Shown in pieces: positions 1 through 7,156 of a stretch of 12,806 nt of DNA (within the stretch, counting starts at the first letter, position 1; each line of letters opens with the position of its first letter). A program made the position numbers and the translations under genes. This stretch comes from Syntrophales bacterium (GTDB lineage Bacteria > Desulfobacterota > Syntrophia > Syntrophales > UBA8958). The notes beneath the pieces are model-generated. The model made no database searches. It worked only from the letters and a program-made list of their open reading frames with translations, and was not told the DNA's origin. The DNA is taken from contig JALNVY010000047.1 of NCBI GenBank assembly GCA_023231165.1, positions 1 through 12,806 of the forward strand, in the 5' to 3' direction.

Positions 1-13
1 AATTGCAATGAGA

Positions 14-41
14 TTCACACCGTCTGGCATTGAACTATATA
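14..41 (+). promoter_or_regulatory. possible sigma70 promoter for the ABC exporter genes
   Basis: TTCACA (14-19) resembles a -35 box at 5 of 6 positions, and TATATA (36-41) is a 4 of 6 match to -10, with a 16-nt spacer. Transcription would start near 48, about 30 nt before the ATG at 78. It is a weak match in a short stretch at the window edge, so the real promoter could lie further upstream. Confidence 0.25.
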
Positions 42-77
42 CGGATTTTTACGGAAAAACGTGTTAAGGGTGGGGCC

Positions 78-989
78 ATGGAATCGATTGTTGAAGCCCT
101 GCAGATCAGAAAAACTTATGGCCAGCTTGTCGCCGTCGATGATGTCTCCTTTGCCATCGCCAAGGGGGAATGTTTCGGCATCCTTGGACCCAACGGCGCC
201 GGCAAGACAACCACCATCCGCATGACCTATGGGTTTTCCCCGCTGACGGCAGGCGTCCTCAGGGTCTTCGGGCTGGATGTATCCCGTCATGCCCGGGCAA
301 TCAAAGCCCGCATCGGCGTCTGCCAGCAGGACAACACCCTTGATCCCGACTTGACAATTATCCAGAATCTGACTGTCTTCGCCCGTTATTTCAACATTCC
401 GAAGCCCCTGGCGGTAAGGAAGGCCGATGAACTCCTTCGTTTCATGTCCCTTGATCACCGCAGTCATTCCCGGGCTATGGAGCTTTCGGGGGGGATGGTC
501 CGGCGCATTGTCCTGGCCCGGGCCCTGATCAACCAGCCGGAGCTGCTGATCCTTGATGAACCGACAACCGGTCTGGACCCCCAGTCCCGCCACCAGGTAT
601 GGGAACGCCTCGACAACCTGCGCCGACAGGGCCTGTCGATCCTGATGACCACCCACTACATGGAAGAGGCGTCCCGCTTGTGCGACCGCATCATCATTAT
701 GGACCAGGGCCGCATCCTCGTTCAGGGCAAACCCTCCGAGTTGATCAGGGAACACATCGGCAAGGACGTCTTGGAGATATCATCACCTGCGGCTGACCTC
801 AGAACCTACATCCGCCTCCAGAAGATGACTTTTGAGGATCTGGGAGATCGCATCCTCGTTTACGGCGATCACGACGACCATCTCTATCGGTATATCACCA
901 ACCGTTTCTGCCCCGAGGGTTGCGTGATGCGGACGGCAACCCTGGAAGATGTGTTTCTTAAACTGACCGGAAGGGGGCTCAGGGAATGA
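78..989 (+). CDS. ABC-2 type exporter, ATP-binding subunit (NodI/DrrA-like)
   Basis: This 303-residue cytoplasmic ATPase would power the permease encoded next. Visible motifs are Walker A GPNGAGKT (37-44), a Q-loop around Q83-Q84, signature LSGGM (136-140), Walker B LLILDEP (156-162), D-loop GLDP (165-168) and the H-loop histidine H193 in TTHYMEEA. The full catalytic set is present, so it should hydrolyse ATP. The C-terminal 90 or so residues are a helper domain as in NodI and daunorubicin-exporter ATPases. I chose the ATG at 78 because AAGGGTGGGG lies just upstream and the protein then begins like family members; an in-frame TTG at 30 would add an unlikely 16-residue leader. The stop overlaps the permease start (ATGA, 986-989), implying coupled translation. 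The cargo cannot be read from sequence; NodI homology does not imply nodulation. Confidence 0.93.
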   Translation: MESIVEALQIRKTYGQLVAVDDVSFAIAKGECFGILGPNGAGKTTTIRMTYGFSPLTAGVLRVFGLDVSRHARAIKARIGVCQQDNTLDPDLTIIQNLTVFARYFNIPKPLAVRKADELLRFMSLDHRSHSRAMELSGGMVRRIVLARALINQPELLILDEPTTGLDPQSRHQVWERLDNLRRQGLSILMTTHYMEEASRLCDRIIIMDQGRILVQGKPSELIREHIGKDVLEISSPAADLRTYIRLQKMTFEDLGDRILVYGDHDDHLYRYITNRFCPEGCVMRTATLEDVFLKLTGRGLRE

Positions 990-1753
990 GCAAGGGTATT
1001 TTACGGGTCTGGCAGCGGAACCTCGACGTATATCGTCAGAACTGGAAGATCAGCTTCATGCCGCCGTTGCTCGAACCCCTGCTTTACCTGGCGGCCTTCG
1101 GCATCGGCCTGAGCGGCCTTATCGGCGAAGTGGCTTACGGCAACGGAAAAATTTCCTATCTGGCCTTTATCGCTCCGGCCCTATTGGCCATAAACATCAT
1201 GAACAACGCCTTCTTCGAAAATACCTACTCCTCGTTCGTCCGCATGTACTACCAGAAAACCTTTGACGCCATGATGGCGACGCCCCTGTCGGTAGAAGAA
1301 ATAATCACCGGAGAAATCGTCTGGGGGGCCACCAAATCGGTCATCGCCACAGCGATCATGATGGTGGTTCTGACCTTTTTCGATCTCATCCATTACCCCA
1401 CCGGTCTGTTGCTGATTCCCCTGGCCTTTTGCGGCGGTTTCGCTTTCGGTTCCATGGGCATGTACTTCACCGGCATCGTTTCTCATATCGAGCTGTTCAA
1501 CCTTCCCTTCTTCCTCTTCATCACCCCCATGTTTCTCTTCAGCGGCACCTTTTTCCCTCTGGAAGGCATGCCACCGTGGGCCCAGGTGCTGGCTACGGCC
1601 CTGCCCCTGACCCATCTCGTTGATCTGACTCGGGGATTATGTTACGGCAGTTTCACGAAATCATTCCCCTTGGACCTTGGTTATCTGCTGCTGTTCTCCC
1701 TGGTCTTCTATCCCCTGGCTCTTATTAAGATGCGCCGCCGGCTCATCAAATAG
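986..1753 (+). CDS. ABC-2 type exporter, membrane subunit (NodJ-like)
   Basis: This 255-residue integral inner-membrane protein is the partner of the preceding ATPase. It has about six hydrophobic segments, for example around residues 25-45, 60-75, 110-130, 140-160, 170-190 and 230-247. The family's typical ATPLSVEEIITGE cytoplasmic segment precedes the third one, and a late SGTFFPLEGMPPW stretch is characteristic of NodJ/ABC-2 permeases. The ATG lies in the 4-nt overlap with the ATPase stop. The two chains probably form a dimer-of-dimers that exports a lipid-linked sugar, antibiotic or other small amphiphile; the substrate is unknown. The protein ends in a basic tail (MRRRLIK). The last base of its TAG stop is also the first base of a 125-bp palindromic repeat. 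Confidence 0.92.
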   Translation: MSKGILRVWQRNLDVYRQNWKISFMPPLLEPLLYLAAFGIGLSGLIGEVAYGNGKISYLAFIAPALLAINIMNNAFFENTYSSFVRMYYQKTFDAMMATPLSVEEIITGEIVWGATKSVIATAIMMVVLTFFDLIHYPTGLLLIPLAFCGGFAFGSMGMYFTGIVSHIELFNLPFFLFITPMFLFSGTFFPLEGMPPWAQVLATALPLTHLVDLTRGLCYGSFTKSFPLDLGYLLLFSLVFYPLALIKMRRRLIK

Positions 1754-1877
1754 CTGCTTCGCAAAAAGCTCCATATGCTTTGTTGCGCTTCATCCTTCGT
1801 CACTGCAACGTACACAATAGTACGCTTCATTCCTCAGGATGAGCGCGCCTCGCCTCTGGAGCTTTTTGCGAAGCAGC
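1753..1877. repeat. 125-bp dispersed palindromic repeat, copy 1
   Basis: The ends are a perfect 20-bp inverted repeat (1753-1772, starting GCTGCTTCGC, pairs with 1858-1877). The interior also folds: CGTAC and GTACG flank a 6-nt loop near the centre, and CATCCT pairs with AGGATG. A second copy, also 125 bp, lies at 4309-4433. The left end begins on the G of the permease stop codon TAG and the element sits between convergent genes. There is no ORF or transposase inside and no clear target-site duplication. It could be a MITE or REP-like element that doubles as a transcription end structure. Confidence 0.9.
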
Positions 1878-1891
1878 CAAAATCAGCGAAT

Positions 1892-1923
1892 AAAAAAGGG
1901 AGACCCTGGGGTCTCCCTTTTTT
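1892..1923. terminator. bidirectional intrinsic terminator
   Basis: GGGAGACCC (1898-1906) pairs perfectly with GGGTCTCCC (1909-1917). The stem is flanked by A6 (1892-1897) on the left and T6 (1918-1923) on the right, so it works on either strand. It lies between the convergent permease gene (plus) and aminotransferase gene (minus), and should end both transcripts. Confidence 0.92.
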
Positions 1924-1947
1924 AGCATATATTTAATCCACCATAAC

Positions 1948-3252
1948 TCAGCGAGCTGATTCGATATATTCCTCCACCTTTTCCGCGATGGTCTTCACGA
2001 TCGCCTCAAATTTGGCCTCATCCTTTTCGAGGAGGGTCATCCGGAAACCCTGTAAGGAGGTAAAGAACGAGGTCAGGGGCACCACACATATTCCTGTTGC
2101 CCCGAGGAGATAATAGACAAAGCGCTTGTCGAGTTCGACATTTTCTCCCACCAGATCCTCCACGAATTTCCTGATCTCCGGCTGAGAAATCGACAGGCGC
2201 TGGCGGCTATTCAGAAACGCCTCATTGAAGACCGCCGTCATGTAGAATGCCCCGTTGGTGCGGTTAACCATCAGGCAGGGAACGTCCTTGAGGATGTTGT
2301 AGGCGATATTGGAAAGCCGCTCATAATGTCTGATCCGTTCATCGAGATATTGCTGGTATTTCGGGTGCGTCATTATTTTCGGAATGGAAAGCTGGGGCAG
2401 GGTCGTCGAACAGACCTCGGACATTTTCTGGGTCAGAATCGAATTGACATATCTGGCAAAGGTCTCGTCCTTATCGGCATTATACACTTCTATCCAGCCA
2501 CAGCGCGACCCCGGCCAGGGAAACTCCTTGGAAATTCCCTTCATGCTGATGCCGGGCACGTCTCCGATGACGTCCGAGAGGCACAGGGTCTTCTTGTTAT
2601 TGTAAACAATATTGATATACGTCTCGTCAAAGAGGAGAAAGAGATCATGCTCCTTGGCGATCTTTACGACCTGCCGCAGGGTCTCGGCGGGGTAGACGAA
2701 ACCTGTCGGATTGTCCGGATTGATCACGAGGATGCCGACAATGGAGCTATGGCTCTTCACCTTCTGCTCCAATTCACGGATATCTGGATACCAACTGCTG
2801 TAAGGGTTCATCCGATAAGTGTTCGGAGGGAAAGAGGCATGAAGAACCTCCGCCAGAAAATGGGTCGAATAGGTCGGCTCGGGGACAATAACCCGGGCGT
2901 CCACACGAATAGAGCTATAGCATCTGGCGATGGCGTCCCCCAGCCCGTTGAAGAAGATGATGTCCTCCCTGTTGATCTGCGTCTTTCCCCTTCTGTTTAC
3001 CAGATCGACAAGAAAGTCCCGCGTTTCGTCCACCCCTTTCGTCGGGGAATAGGCAAAGGAATGATCGTCCTTGATAATATCGACGAGGATCTCCTTCATC
3101 CATTCGGGAATGTGTTCTCCCTTTTGCACCGGATCGCCGATATTCTCCCAGTGAACCTCGATGCCGTATTCCTTGAGTTTATTGGCGACAATGACGATAT
3201 TTCTGATTTCATAGGTCAGGCCGTTGCCCGCCCTGGCAATATCAAATCTCAT
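1948..3252 (-). CDS. PLP-dependent class I/II aminotransferase
   Basis: This 434-residue cytoplasmic enzyme belongs to fold-type I. It has PEPTYST (125-131), NPDNPTG (178-184; N181 would contact PLP), FDETY (208-212; D209 and Y212), ISKEFPWPGSR with the Schiff-base lysine K242 and R250, and GFRMTL with R404 as the probable substrate-carboxylate arginine. These are all the residues expected of an active aspartate-aminotransferase-like enzyme; the amino-acid substrate cannot be assigned. I chose the ATG at 3252, giving the N-terminus MRFDIARAGNGLTYEIRN and preceded by AAAAGGG, although spacing is short. A GTG at 3279 would add nine residues rich in lysine and arginine and cannot be excluded. 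The gene stands alone, divergent from RNase D and convergent with the exporter genes, so the context does not indicate a pathway. Confidence 0.9.
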   Translation of the reverse strand: MRFDIARAGNGLTYEIRNIVIVANKLKEYGIEVHWENIGDPVQKGEHIPEWMKEILVDIIKDDHSFAYSPTKGVDETRDFLVDLVNRRGKTQINREDIIFFNGLGDAIARCYSSIRVDARVIVPEPTYSTHFLAEVLHASFPPNTYRMNPYSSWYPDIRELEQKVKSHSSIVGILVINPDNPTGFVYPAETLRQVVKIAKEHDLFLLFDETYINIVYNNKKTLCLSDVIGDVPGISMKGISKEFPWPGSRCGWIEVYNADKDETFARYVNSILTQKMSEVCSTTLPQLSIPKIMTHPKYQQYLDERIRHYERLSNIAYNILKDVPCLMVNRTNGAFYMTAVFNEAFLNSRQRLSISQPEIRKFVEDLVGENVELDKRFVYYLLGATGICVVPLTSFFTSLQGFRMTLLEKDEAKFEAIVKTIAEKVEEYIESAR

Positions 3253-3300
3253 AATCCCTTTTCTACACCTCTTCTTCACATCGTTATAAAGGGTTGTTTT

Positions 3301-3329
3301 CTAATACAAGTCGAGAAAAATATCCACAA
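3301..3329 (-). promoter_or_regulatory. possible promoter of the aminotransferase gene
   Basis: On the minus strand TTGTGG (3324-3329) and TATTAG (3301-3306) are separated by 17 nt and lie about 50 nt before the ATG at 3252. The boxes match consensus at only 3 of 6 and 4 of 6 positions in a generally AT-rich divergent intergenic region, so this is a weak call. Confidence 0.3.
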
Positions 3330-3389
3330 ATATTTTCACTGCTTTTTCTTGAATATTTTCGTTTTTCTAAAAATATTGCCTTCCCGCTC

Positions 3390-3418
3390 TTGACTGTTTG
3401 TCCATTGTTCTCTATGAT
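3390..3418 (+). promoter_or_regulatory. sigma70-type promoter of the RNase D gene
   Basis: TTGACT (3390-3395) and TATGAT (3413-3418) are separated by exactly 17 nt, with each box one base from consensus. The start site would be near 3425, giving a leader of about 24 nt that contains the ribosome binding site CAGGAG (3435-3440). This is the best promoter in the window and suggests constitutive, fairly strong transcription. Confidence 0.8.
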
Positions 3419-3448
3419 TAAATTCTTGAATCATCAGGAGACGTACAC

Positions 3449-4309
3449 ATGAAAATCAAATGGAGCTGGGTGGATTCTACTGTCAAACGCGACAAAGCAG
3501 CTCGAGACATTCTTAAAGCGCCCGTGATCGGCGTAGATACAGAGTACGATTCCTTCCGGTATTTCCGCGAGAAACTCTGTCTCCTCCAGATCAATTCCGG
3601 GTTGTGTAGCTATATCTTCGATCCCCTCGCCAATCTGGATATCTCTTTTCTTGGCGAGGTCTTTGCCGGCAGCAAGACGGTAAAGGTTATTCATGCCGGT
3701 GATAATGACATCCGGATTCTTAAGCGTGATTATGATTTTTCCTTCAACCAGATCTTCGATACCCATCGTGCGGCCGCCCTTCTTGGTTGCCGTCAGTTGT
3801 CTCTGGCCGCCCTGATTCGACAGTTCCTCGCCATCGACTTCGAGAAGCAGAAAAAGCTTCAGCGATCGCGGTGGGAAAACAGACCCCTGACGGAAGAGCA
3901 GCTACACTATGCCGCGCAGGATACGGTTTTTCTCATTGATCTATACAGGAAATTACATGCAGAACTTGATCACGCCGGTCTTCTGGACGCAGCCGCTGAG
4001 GGTTTTGAAGGTATTGCTTCCGTATCCTGGCATGAAAAAATAATGAATCGCCAAGGATACCGCCATATTCAGGGATTCAACAGCCTGACGCTGGAGGCGA
4101 GGGAGCGGTTGAAGCGTCTTTACCTGTGGCGCTTCAACAAGGGGAAAAACATCAATCGGGCGCTGTTTATGATCATCTCCGACCAGGAACTCCTCCAGAT
4201 CTCCCGGACGGGCGAGCCGACACTGGTTTCATTGATTACAAGCGCCGGCCTTTCTCAAGACAAGGTACATCGGTATGGAAACGAACTACTGGATATCCTC
4301 AAGGAATGA
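3449..4309 (+). CDS. rnd: ribonuclease D-like 3'-5' exonuclease with HRDC domain
   Basis: This 286-residue cytoplasmic exonuclease would trim 3' ends of tRNA and other stable RNAs. The DEDDy catalytic set is complete: motif I GVDTE (D30, E32), motif II HAGDND (D87), and motif III HYAAQD (Y154, D158). An HRDC-type nucleic-acid-binding region follows at about 212-286 (LTLEARERLKRLYLWRFN). E. coli RNase D is about 375 residues with two HRDC domains; this version appears to keep only one. The start is fixed by CAGGAG eight nt upstream and a near-consensus promoter. The gene is alone, divergent from the aminotransferase. The last base of its TGA stop is the first base of repeat copy 2. Confidence 0.9.
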   Translation: MKIKWSWVDSTVKRDKAARDILKAPVIGVDTEYDSFRYFREKLCLLQINSGLCSYIFDPLANLDISFLGEVFAGSKTVKVIHAGDNDIRILKRDYDFSFNQIFDTHRAAALLGCRQLSLAALIRQFLAIDFEKQKKLQRSRWENRPLTEEQLHYAAQDTVFLIDLYRKLHAELDHAGLLDAAAEGFEGIASVSWHEKIMNRQGYRHIQGFNSLTLEARERLKRLYLWRFNKGKNINRALFMIISDQELLQISRTGEPTLVSLITSAGLSQDKVHRYGNELLDILKE

Positions 4310-4433
4310 CGGCTTCGTAAAAAGTCCGGATGCTGAGTTGCGTTGCACCCTTCGTCACTGCGGTGTACGCCAAAAGTACGCTTCAGGACTCAGGACTTGC
4401 GCGCCTTGCCTGCGGATCTCTTTACGAAGCCGT
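4309..4433. repeat. 125-bp dispersed palindromic repeat, copy 2
   Basis: The ends ACGGCTTCGTAAA (4309-4321) and TTTACGAAGCCGT (4421-4433) pair perfectly over 13 bp, and the stem continues imperfectly. Long blocks are shared with copy 1 (1753-1877), including CTTCGTCACTGC, AGTACGCTTCA, CTCAGG and GCGCGCCT. Where the end bases differ from copy 1, both arms changed together. It starts on the A of the RNase D stop TGA and lies between convergent genes. No oligo-T-flanked terminator was seen between 4434 and 4471, so this structure may serve as the transcription end for both neighbours. Confidence 0.88.
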
Positions 4434-4471
4434 TGATTATTGCTAATTTTACGGCTTTTTCTACTGGTTGC

Positions 4472-4903
4472 TCAGGGAGACACCTTTAGCCTGATAGTCC
4501 GGCTGCTTACCGGCGGCACCCCCTTCTCCCAGGGCCGGAGGTAACCCAGGGCAATCTCGGTTTCTCCAAGGCCCGCGGTGCGGAAAATCAAGACCTCCTG
4601 CCCTCCTGCCCCGACCAATCCTGTCTGGGGAGGGTGATACGTTCGCCTGGCAAATCTCACAATGCCCTCGGCAAGAGGTTTCATCAATTCCCATCGATAG
4701 CCCGTCGTCGGATTCGACGGCAGGGTTGCCACCACTACATAATCCACCTTCGTATTTACCTCACTGATCCCGTTGGTGAAACTTATGACGGTGCCGGCGC
4801 CCCCTCCGGAACCCTTGACTTCGATGAAACCATCCTCGCCGGCTATGACATAATTACACAAAAGCAGGCAACAGACGACAACGATCCAGGATGCATTTCT
4901 CAT
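4472..4903 (-). CDS. secreted chagasin-type (I42) protease-inhibitor-like protein
   Basis: This 143-residue protein has a hydrophobic leader (about residues 6-21, ending VIA-GED) and is probably exported to the periplasm. The three loops that chagasin-family inhibitors push into the active site of papain-like cysteine proteases are recognisable: SNPTTGYRW (63-71), VGAGGQE (97-103) and LRPWEKG (122-128). The fold is therefore assigned with good confidence; a real inhibitory role in bacteria is only inferred. Cysteines C11, C12 and C16 lie in the leader, but the sequence before C16 is not a good lipobox. The ATG at 4903 has GGAGG 8 nt upstream. It is the last gene of the minus-strand run, 25 nt after CcsB, and may be co-expressed with it. 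Confidence 0.85.
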   Translation of the reverse strand: MRNASWIVVVCCLLLCNYVIAGEDGFIEVKGSGGGAGTVISFTNGISEVNTKVDYVVVATLPSNPTTGYRWELMKPLAEGIVRFARRTYHPPQTGLVGAGGQEVLIFRTAGLGETEIALGYLRPWEKGVPPVSSRTIRLKVSP

Positions 4904-4928
4904 GATTCATTCCTCCAATTCTTTCGAC

Positions 4929-5750
4929 TCATGACTGAAGGTAACTGTGTAGTCCCGGTAGATAATTCACACCCAGGTAGGTAAACAGCACCGCTACAAA
5001 TCCGATAATCGCCAGAACAGCCATGCGCTTACCTTTCCATCCCCGAACGTAGCGGGCATGGAGCATGACGGCATAGATGAGCCAGGTGATGAGAGACCAC
5101 GTCTCTTTCGGGTCCCAGCTCCAGTAGGATCCCCATGCGTAATGGGCCCATACCGAACCGGTCAAGATGCCGAGGGTGAGAAAAACAAATCCCAACACCG
5201 CATTCTGATATATGAGTTCATCCAAAATATCCGCTTCCGGAATGAATCCAAACAGGGGAATATCCCTCAGAAAGTACATGATTCCAATTGCAAAGGCCAC
5301 CGTAAAGGCCGCGTAACCCATAAAGCATGTCACTACATGGCTGGTAAGCCAGTTGCTCTGAAGAGCGGGAACCAGTGGCTGAATACGGTCACTGATATTC
5401 GGAGCCAGGGAGGCAAAGGCCATGAGCAGGAAAGCCACGGGAAGTACGAAAACACCGAGGCTGCGGTTCTTGATCCGCCACTCCACAATGATATAGAGCG
5501 TCACGACGGTCCAAGCGAAGAAGATGAGGGATTCGTAGAAATTGGACAGGGGTGCGTGGCCGATGCCGAGAGCATAAGATTCCTGCCACCTGAGTAGCAG
5601 GCCCAGGGTGTGGGCGCCAAGGCCGCCAAGGACCGCATAACAAGCTGCTTTGCCCCAGAACTCCCTACCGAAGACCAGGCGAAAAAGATAAAATACAAAG
5701 GCCCCGAAATAGAGAAAGGTGACCCAACTCAGTATCATGGTGTTCGTCAT
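4929..5750 (-). CDS. ccsB: System II cytochrome c biogenesis protein CcsB (CcsA/ResC, haem-handling WWD protein)
   Basis: This 273-residue polytopic inner-membrane protein has about eight membrane segments and carries haem to the periplasmic face for attachment to CxxCH sites. The tryptophan-rich haem-binding WWD motif is at 206-223 (WGSYWSWDPKETWSLITW). Candidate conserved haem-ligand histidines are H138 (TSHVV), H231 (MLHAR) and H268 in the typical ending GVNYLPGLHSY; H47 and H203 are also placed as in the family. Length is normal for the unfused form. Naming varies: this protein is CcsB in bacterial annotation, CcsA in chloroplasts and ResC in Bacillus. It overlaps ResB by ATGA (5747-5750), and AAGGA sits 6 nt before the ATG. 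It presumably serves the multihaem cytochromes of the same operon. Confidence 0.95.
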   Translation of the reverse strand: MTNTMILSWVTFLYFGAFVFYLFRLVFGREFWGKAACYAVLGGLGAHTLGLLLRWQESYALGIGHAPLSNFYESLIFFAWTVVTLYIIVEWRIKNRSLGVFVLPVAFLLMAFASLAPNISDRIQPLVPALQSNWLTSHVVTCFMGYAAFTVAFAIGIMYFLRDIPLFGFIPEADILDELIYQNAVLGFVFLTLGILTGSVWAHYAWGSYWSWDPKETWSLITWLIYAVMLHARYVRGWKGKRMAVLAIIGFVAVLFTYLGVNYLPGLHSYLQS

Positions 5751-7141
5751 GTTGATTCCTTCTCCAAGCTGACTTTGATCTGTTCAGTCAACTGCCTTAC
5801 CTCGCGATCCAAAACCACGGGGTGCTTATTGGTCCTCGCAGCAACGCTGATCTTTGTTTTCTCCCCGGCCGGTTGAATCTTGATCCAGATGCGGCGGTGG
5901 GATGAAAAAAACGTCCCTATCAATCCCACCATCATCAGCACGGCTGCAGCCGCAACCAGCGGCGCTCCCGGGTCGCTACTCACTTGGAGACCTGTATAAT
6001 AACGTTCTTCGATACCTTTCAAGACAAAGAGATAGGGTTTGAACAGGGCAGGATTGAACATCGGGACCTGCTCCGTTACCCCGGGATTCATTTCCCTGAT
6101 TTTGTCGATGTGTAGAAAAACCCAGAATGAGACTTCCCCCTGCCCGGACCGGACCAAGATCTTCGCGGCCGGCCCCATCTGCATTAGATTTTCCTCCAGC
6201 CGCACTATCTGGACAGTTCCTTCCTTTTCCGGCAGGGAAAAGCTTTCCCCGGGTCCAACCTTTATTATCTTTCCCTCCTTACCACCCCGGTAAAAAGCAA
6301 GCGAGGCCCGTCCGTCGGGAGAGCTTCCATAGCTGGCCTGGTAAACACGCACTCCTTCTAGGGAGATCGGATGATTCACCAAGAGAGGACCCTGGTAGAG
6401 CATTTTGTTGTCTTTCAAAAAGGTTAGGTCTGAACGGTACGTCTTGGGAGCGCCGTTTTCATAGAATGCGACAATAAACTTGTCACAGCGAATGGTAAAG
6501 GGGAGCGTCTTGGCCCCCTTCCCTCCCTTGAGGTCGATGGCGTCCGCCGTCTCGCCTTCCCCGATATTGACATAGCCTTCCCACCCCCAGAACGCCCCCG
6601 TCAGCGCCCCCCGGATAAGGAGGAGCAAGGACAGGTGGACGACATAGACGGCAAAACGTGAATAGCGACCTCTTTCCCCGCATATGATTACGGTATCTTC
6701 TTTTTCCTCACTCTTGCTGATCTTTTGATATTTTCGATTTAAAAGACCTTCCAACCGCCCGGTCATGATTCCAACATCTTTGTCGCACAAGAAGATACAT
6801 TCGGGGCTCAGTCCCCGGAATAGCCCTTCCTCCCCGGAAAAAGGCGCCCCCCGAAACTGCTTCCACGTCAGGGGCCAGCGGTTCAGAGAACAGACAATGA
6901 GGTTCATGGAAAGGAGGAGCATGAGAAGAAAGAGCCAGACTGAATGAAAGAGATCGAAGACCTGCATGGTCTGCAGAAAAGAGGCTAGCCCCGGTGGAAT
7001 CCCCTTGGCAAACTCCCGCGCCGCATCCTGCTGGGGAATTAAGGTGCCGACAATCGACAGGACAACCGTGAAGACAAGGAGGATAATGGTCAGATAAACG
7101 GAAGCAAAGAACGACCAGAACGGATTTTTTTGTTTCGGCAA
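5747..7141 (-). CDS. resB: System II cytochrome c biogenesis protein ResB
   Basis: This 464-residue inner-membrane protein is the partner of CcsB in the haem lyase complex. Membrane segments are at about 10-34, 66-86, 163-185 and 394-412, with a large periplasmic domain (about 190-390) between the third and fourth, as in ResB/Ccs1 proteins. H169 in the third segment (VVHLSLLLL) is the likely conserved haem ligand, and H66 starts the second. The N-terminus KNPFWSFFASVYLTI is typical. The start codon is TTG (7139-7141), supported by TGAGGT five nt upstream and the lack of any nearby in-frame ATG. It follows the c/b fusion cytochrome by 15 nt and overlaps CcsB by 4 nt, so the three are probably one transcript. 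Confidence 0.93.
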   Translation of the reverse strand: MPKQKNPFWSFFASVYLTIILLVFTVVLSIVGTLIPQQDAAREFAKGIPPGLASFLQTMQVFDLFHSVWLFLLMLLLSMNLIVCSLNRWPLTWKQFRGAPFSGEEGLFRGLSPECIFLCDKDVGIMTGRLEGLLNRKYQKISKSEEKEDTVIICGERGRYSRFAVYVVHLSLLLLIRGALTGAFWGWEGYVNIGEGETADAIDLKGGKGAKTLPFTIRCDKFIVAFYENGAPKTYRSDLTFLKDNKMLYQGPLLVNHPISLEGVRVYQASYGSSPDGRASLAFYRGGKEGKIIKVGPGESFSLPEKEGTVQIVRLEENLMQMGPAAKILVRSGQGEVSFWVFLHIDKIREMNPGVTEQVPMFNPALFKPYLFVLKGIEERYYTGLQVSSDPGAPLVAAAAVLMMVGLIGTFFSSHRRIWIKIQPAGEKTKISVAARTNKHPVVLDREVRQLTEQIKVSLEKEST

Positions 7142-7146
7142 AACTT

Positions 7147-7152
7147 ACCTCA
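7147..7152 (-). promoter_or_regulatory. ribosome binding site fixing the TTG start of resB
   Basis: Read on the minus strand this is TGAGGT, five nt before the TTG start codon. An ATG inside it (ATG AGG TAA) is followed at once by a stop, so the TTG is the only sensible start for ResB. Confidence 0.7.
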
Positions 7153-7156
7153 TGTT

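Noticed and set aside
15..755. A 246-codon minus-strand open frame over the ABC ATPase.
   Set aside because: It is the antisense shadow of a gene with full Walker A, signature and Walker B motifs.
2326..3393. A 355-codon plus-strand open frame opposite the aminotransferase.
   Set aside because: It is antisense to a gene with complete PLP-enzyme motifs, and its translation has no recognisable domain.
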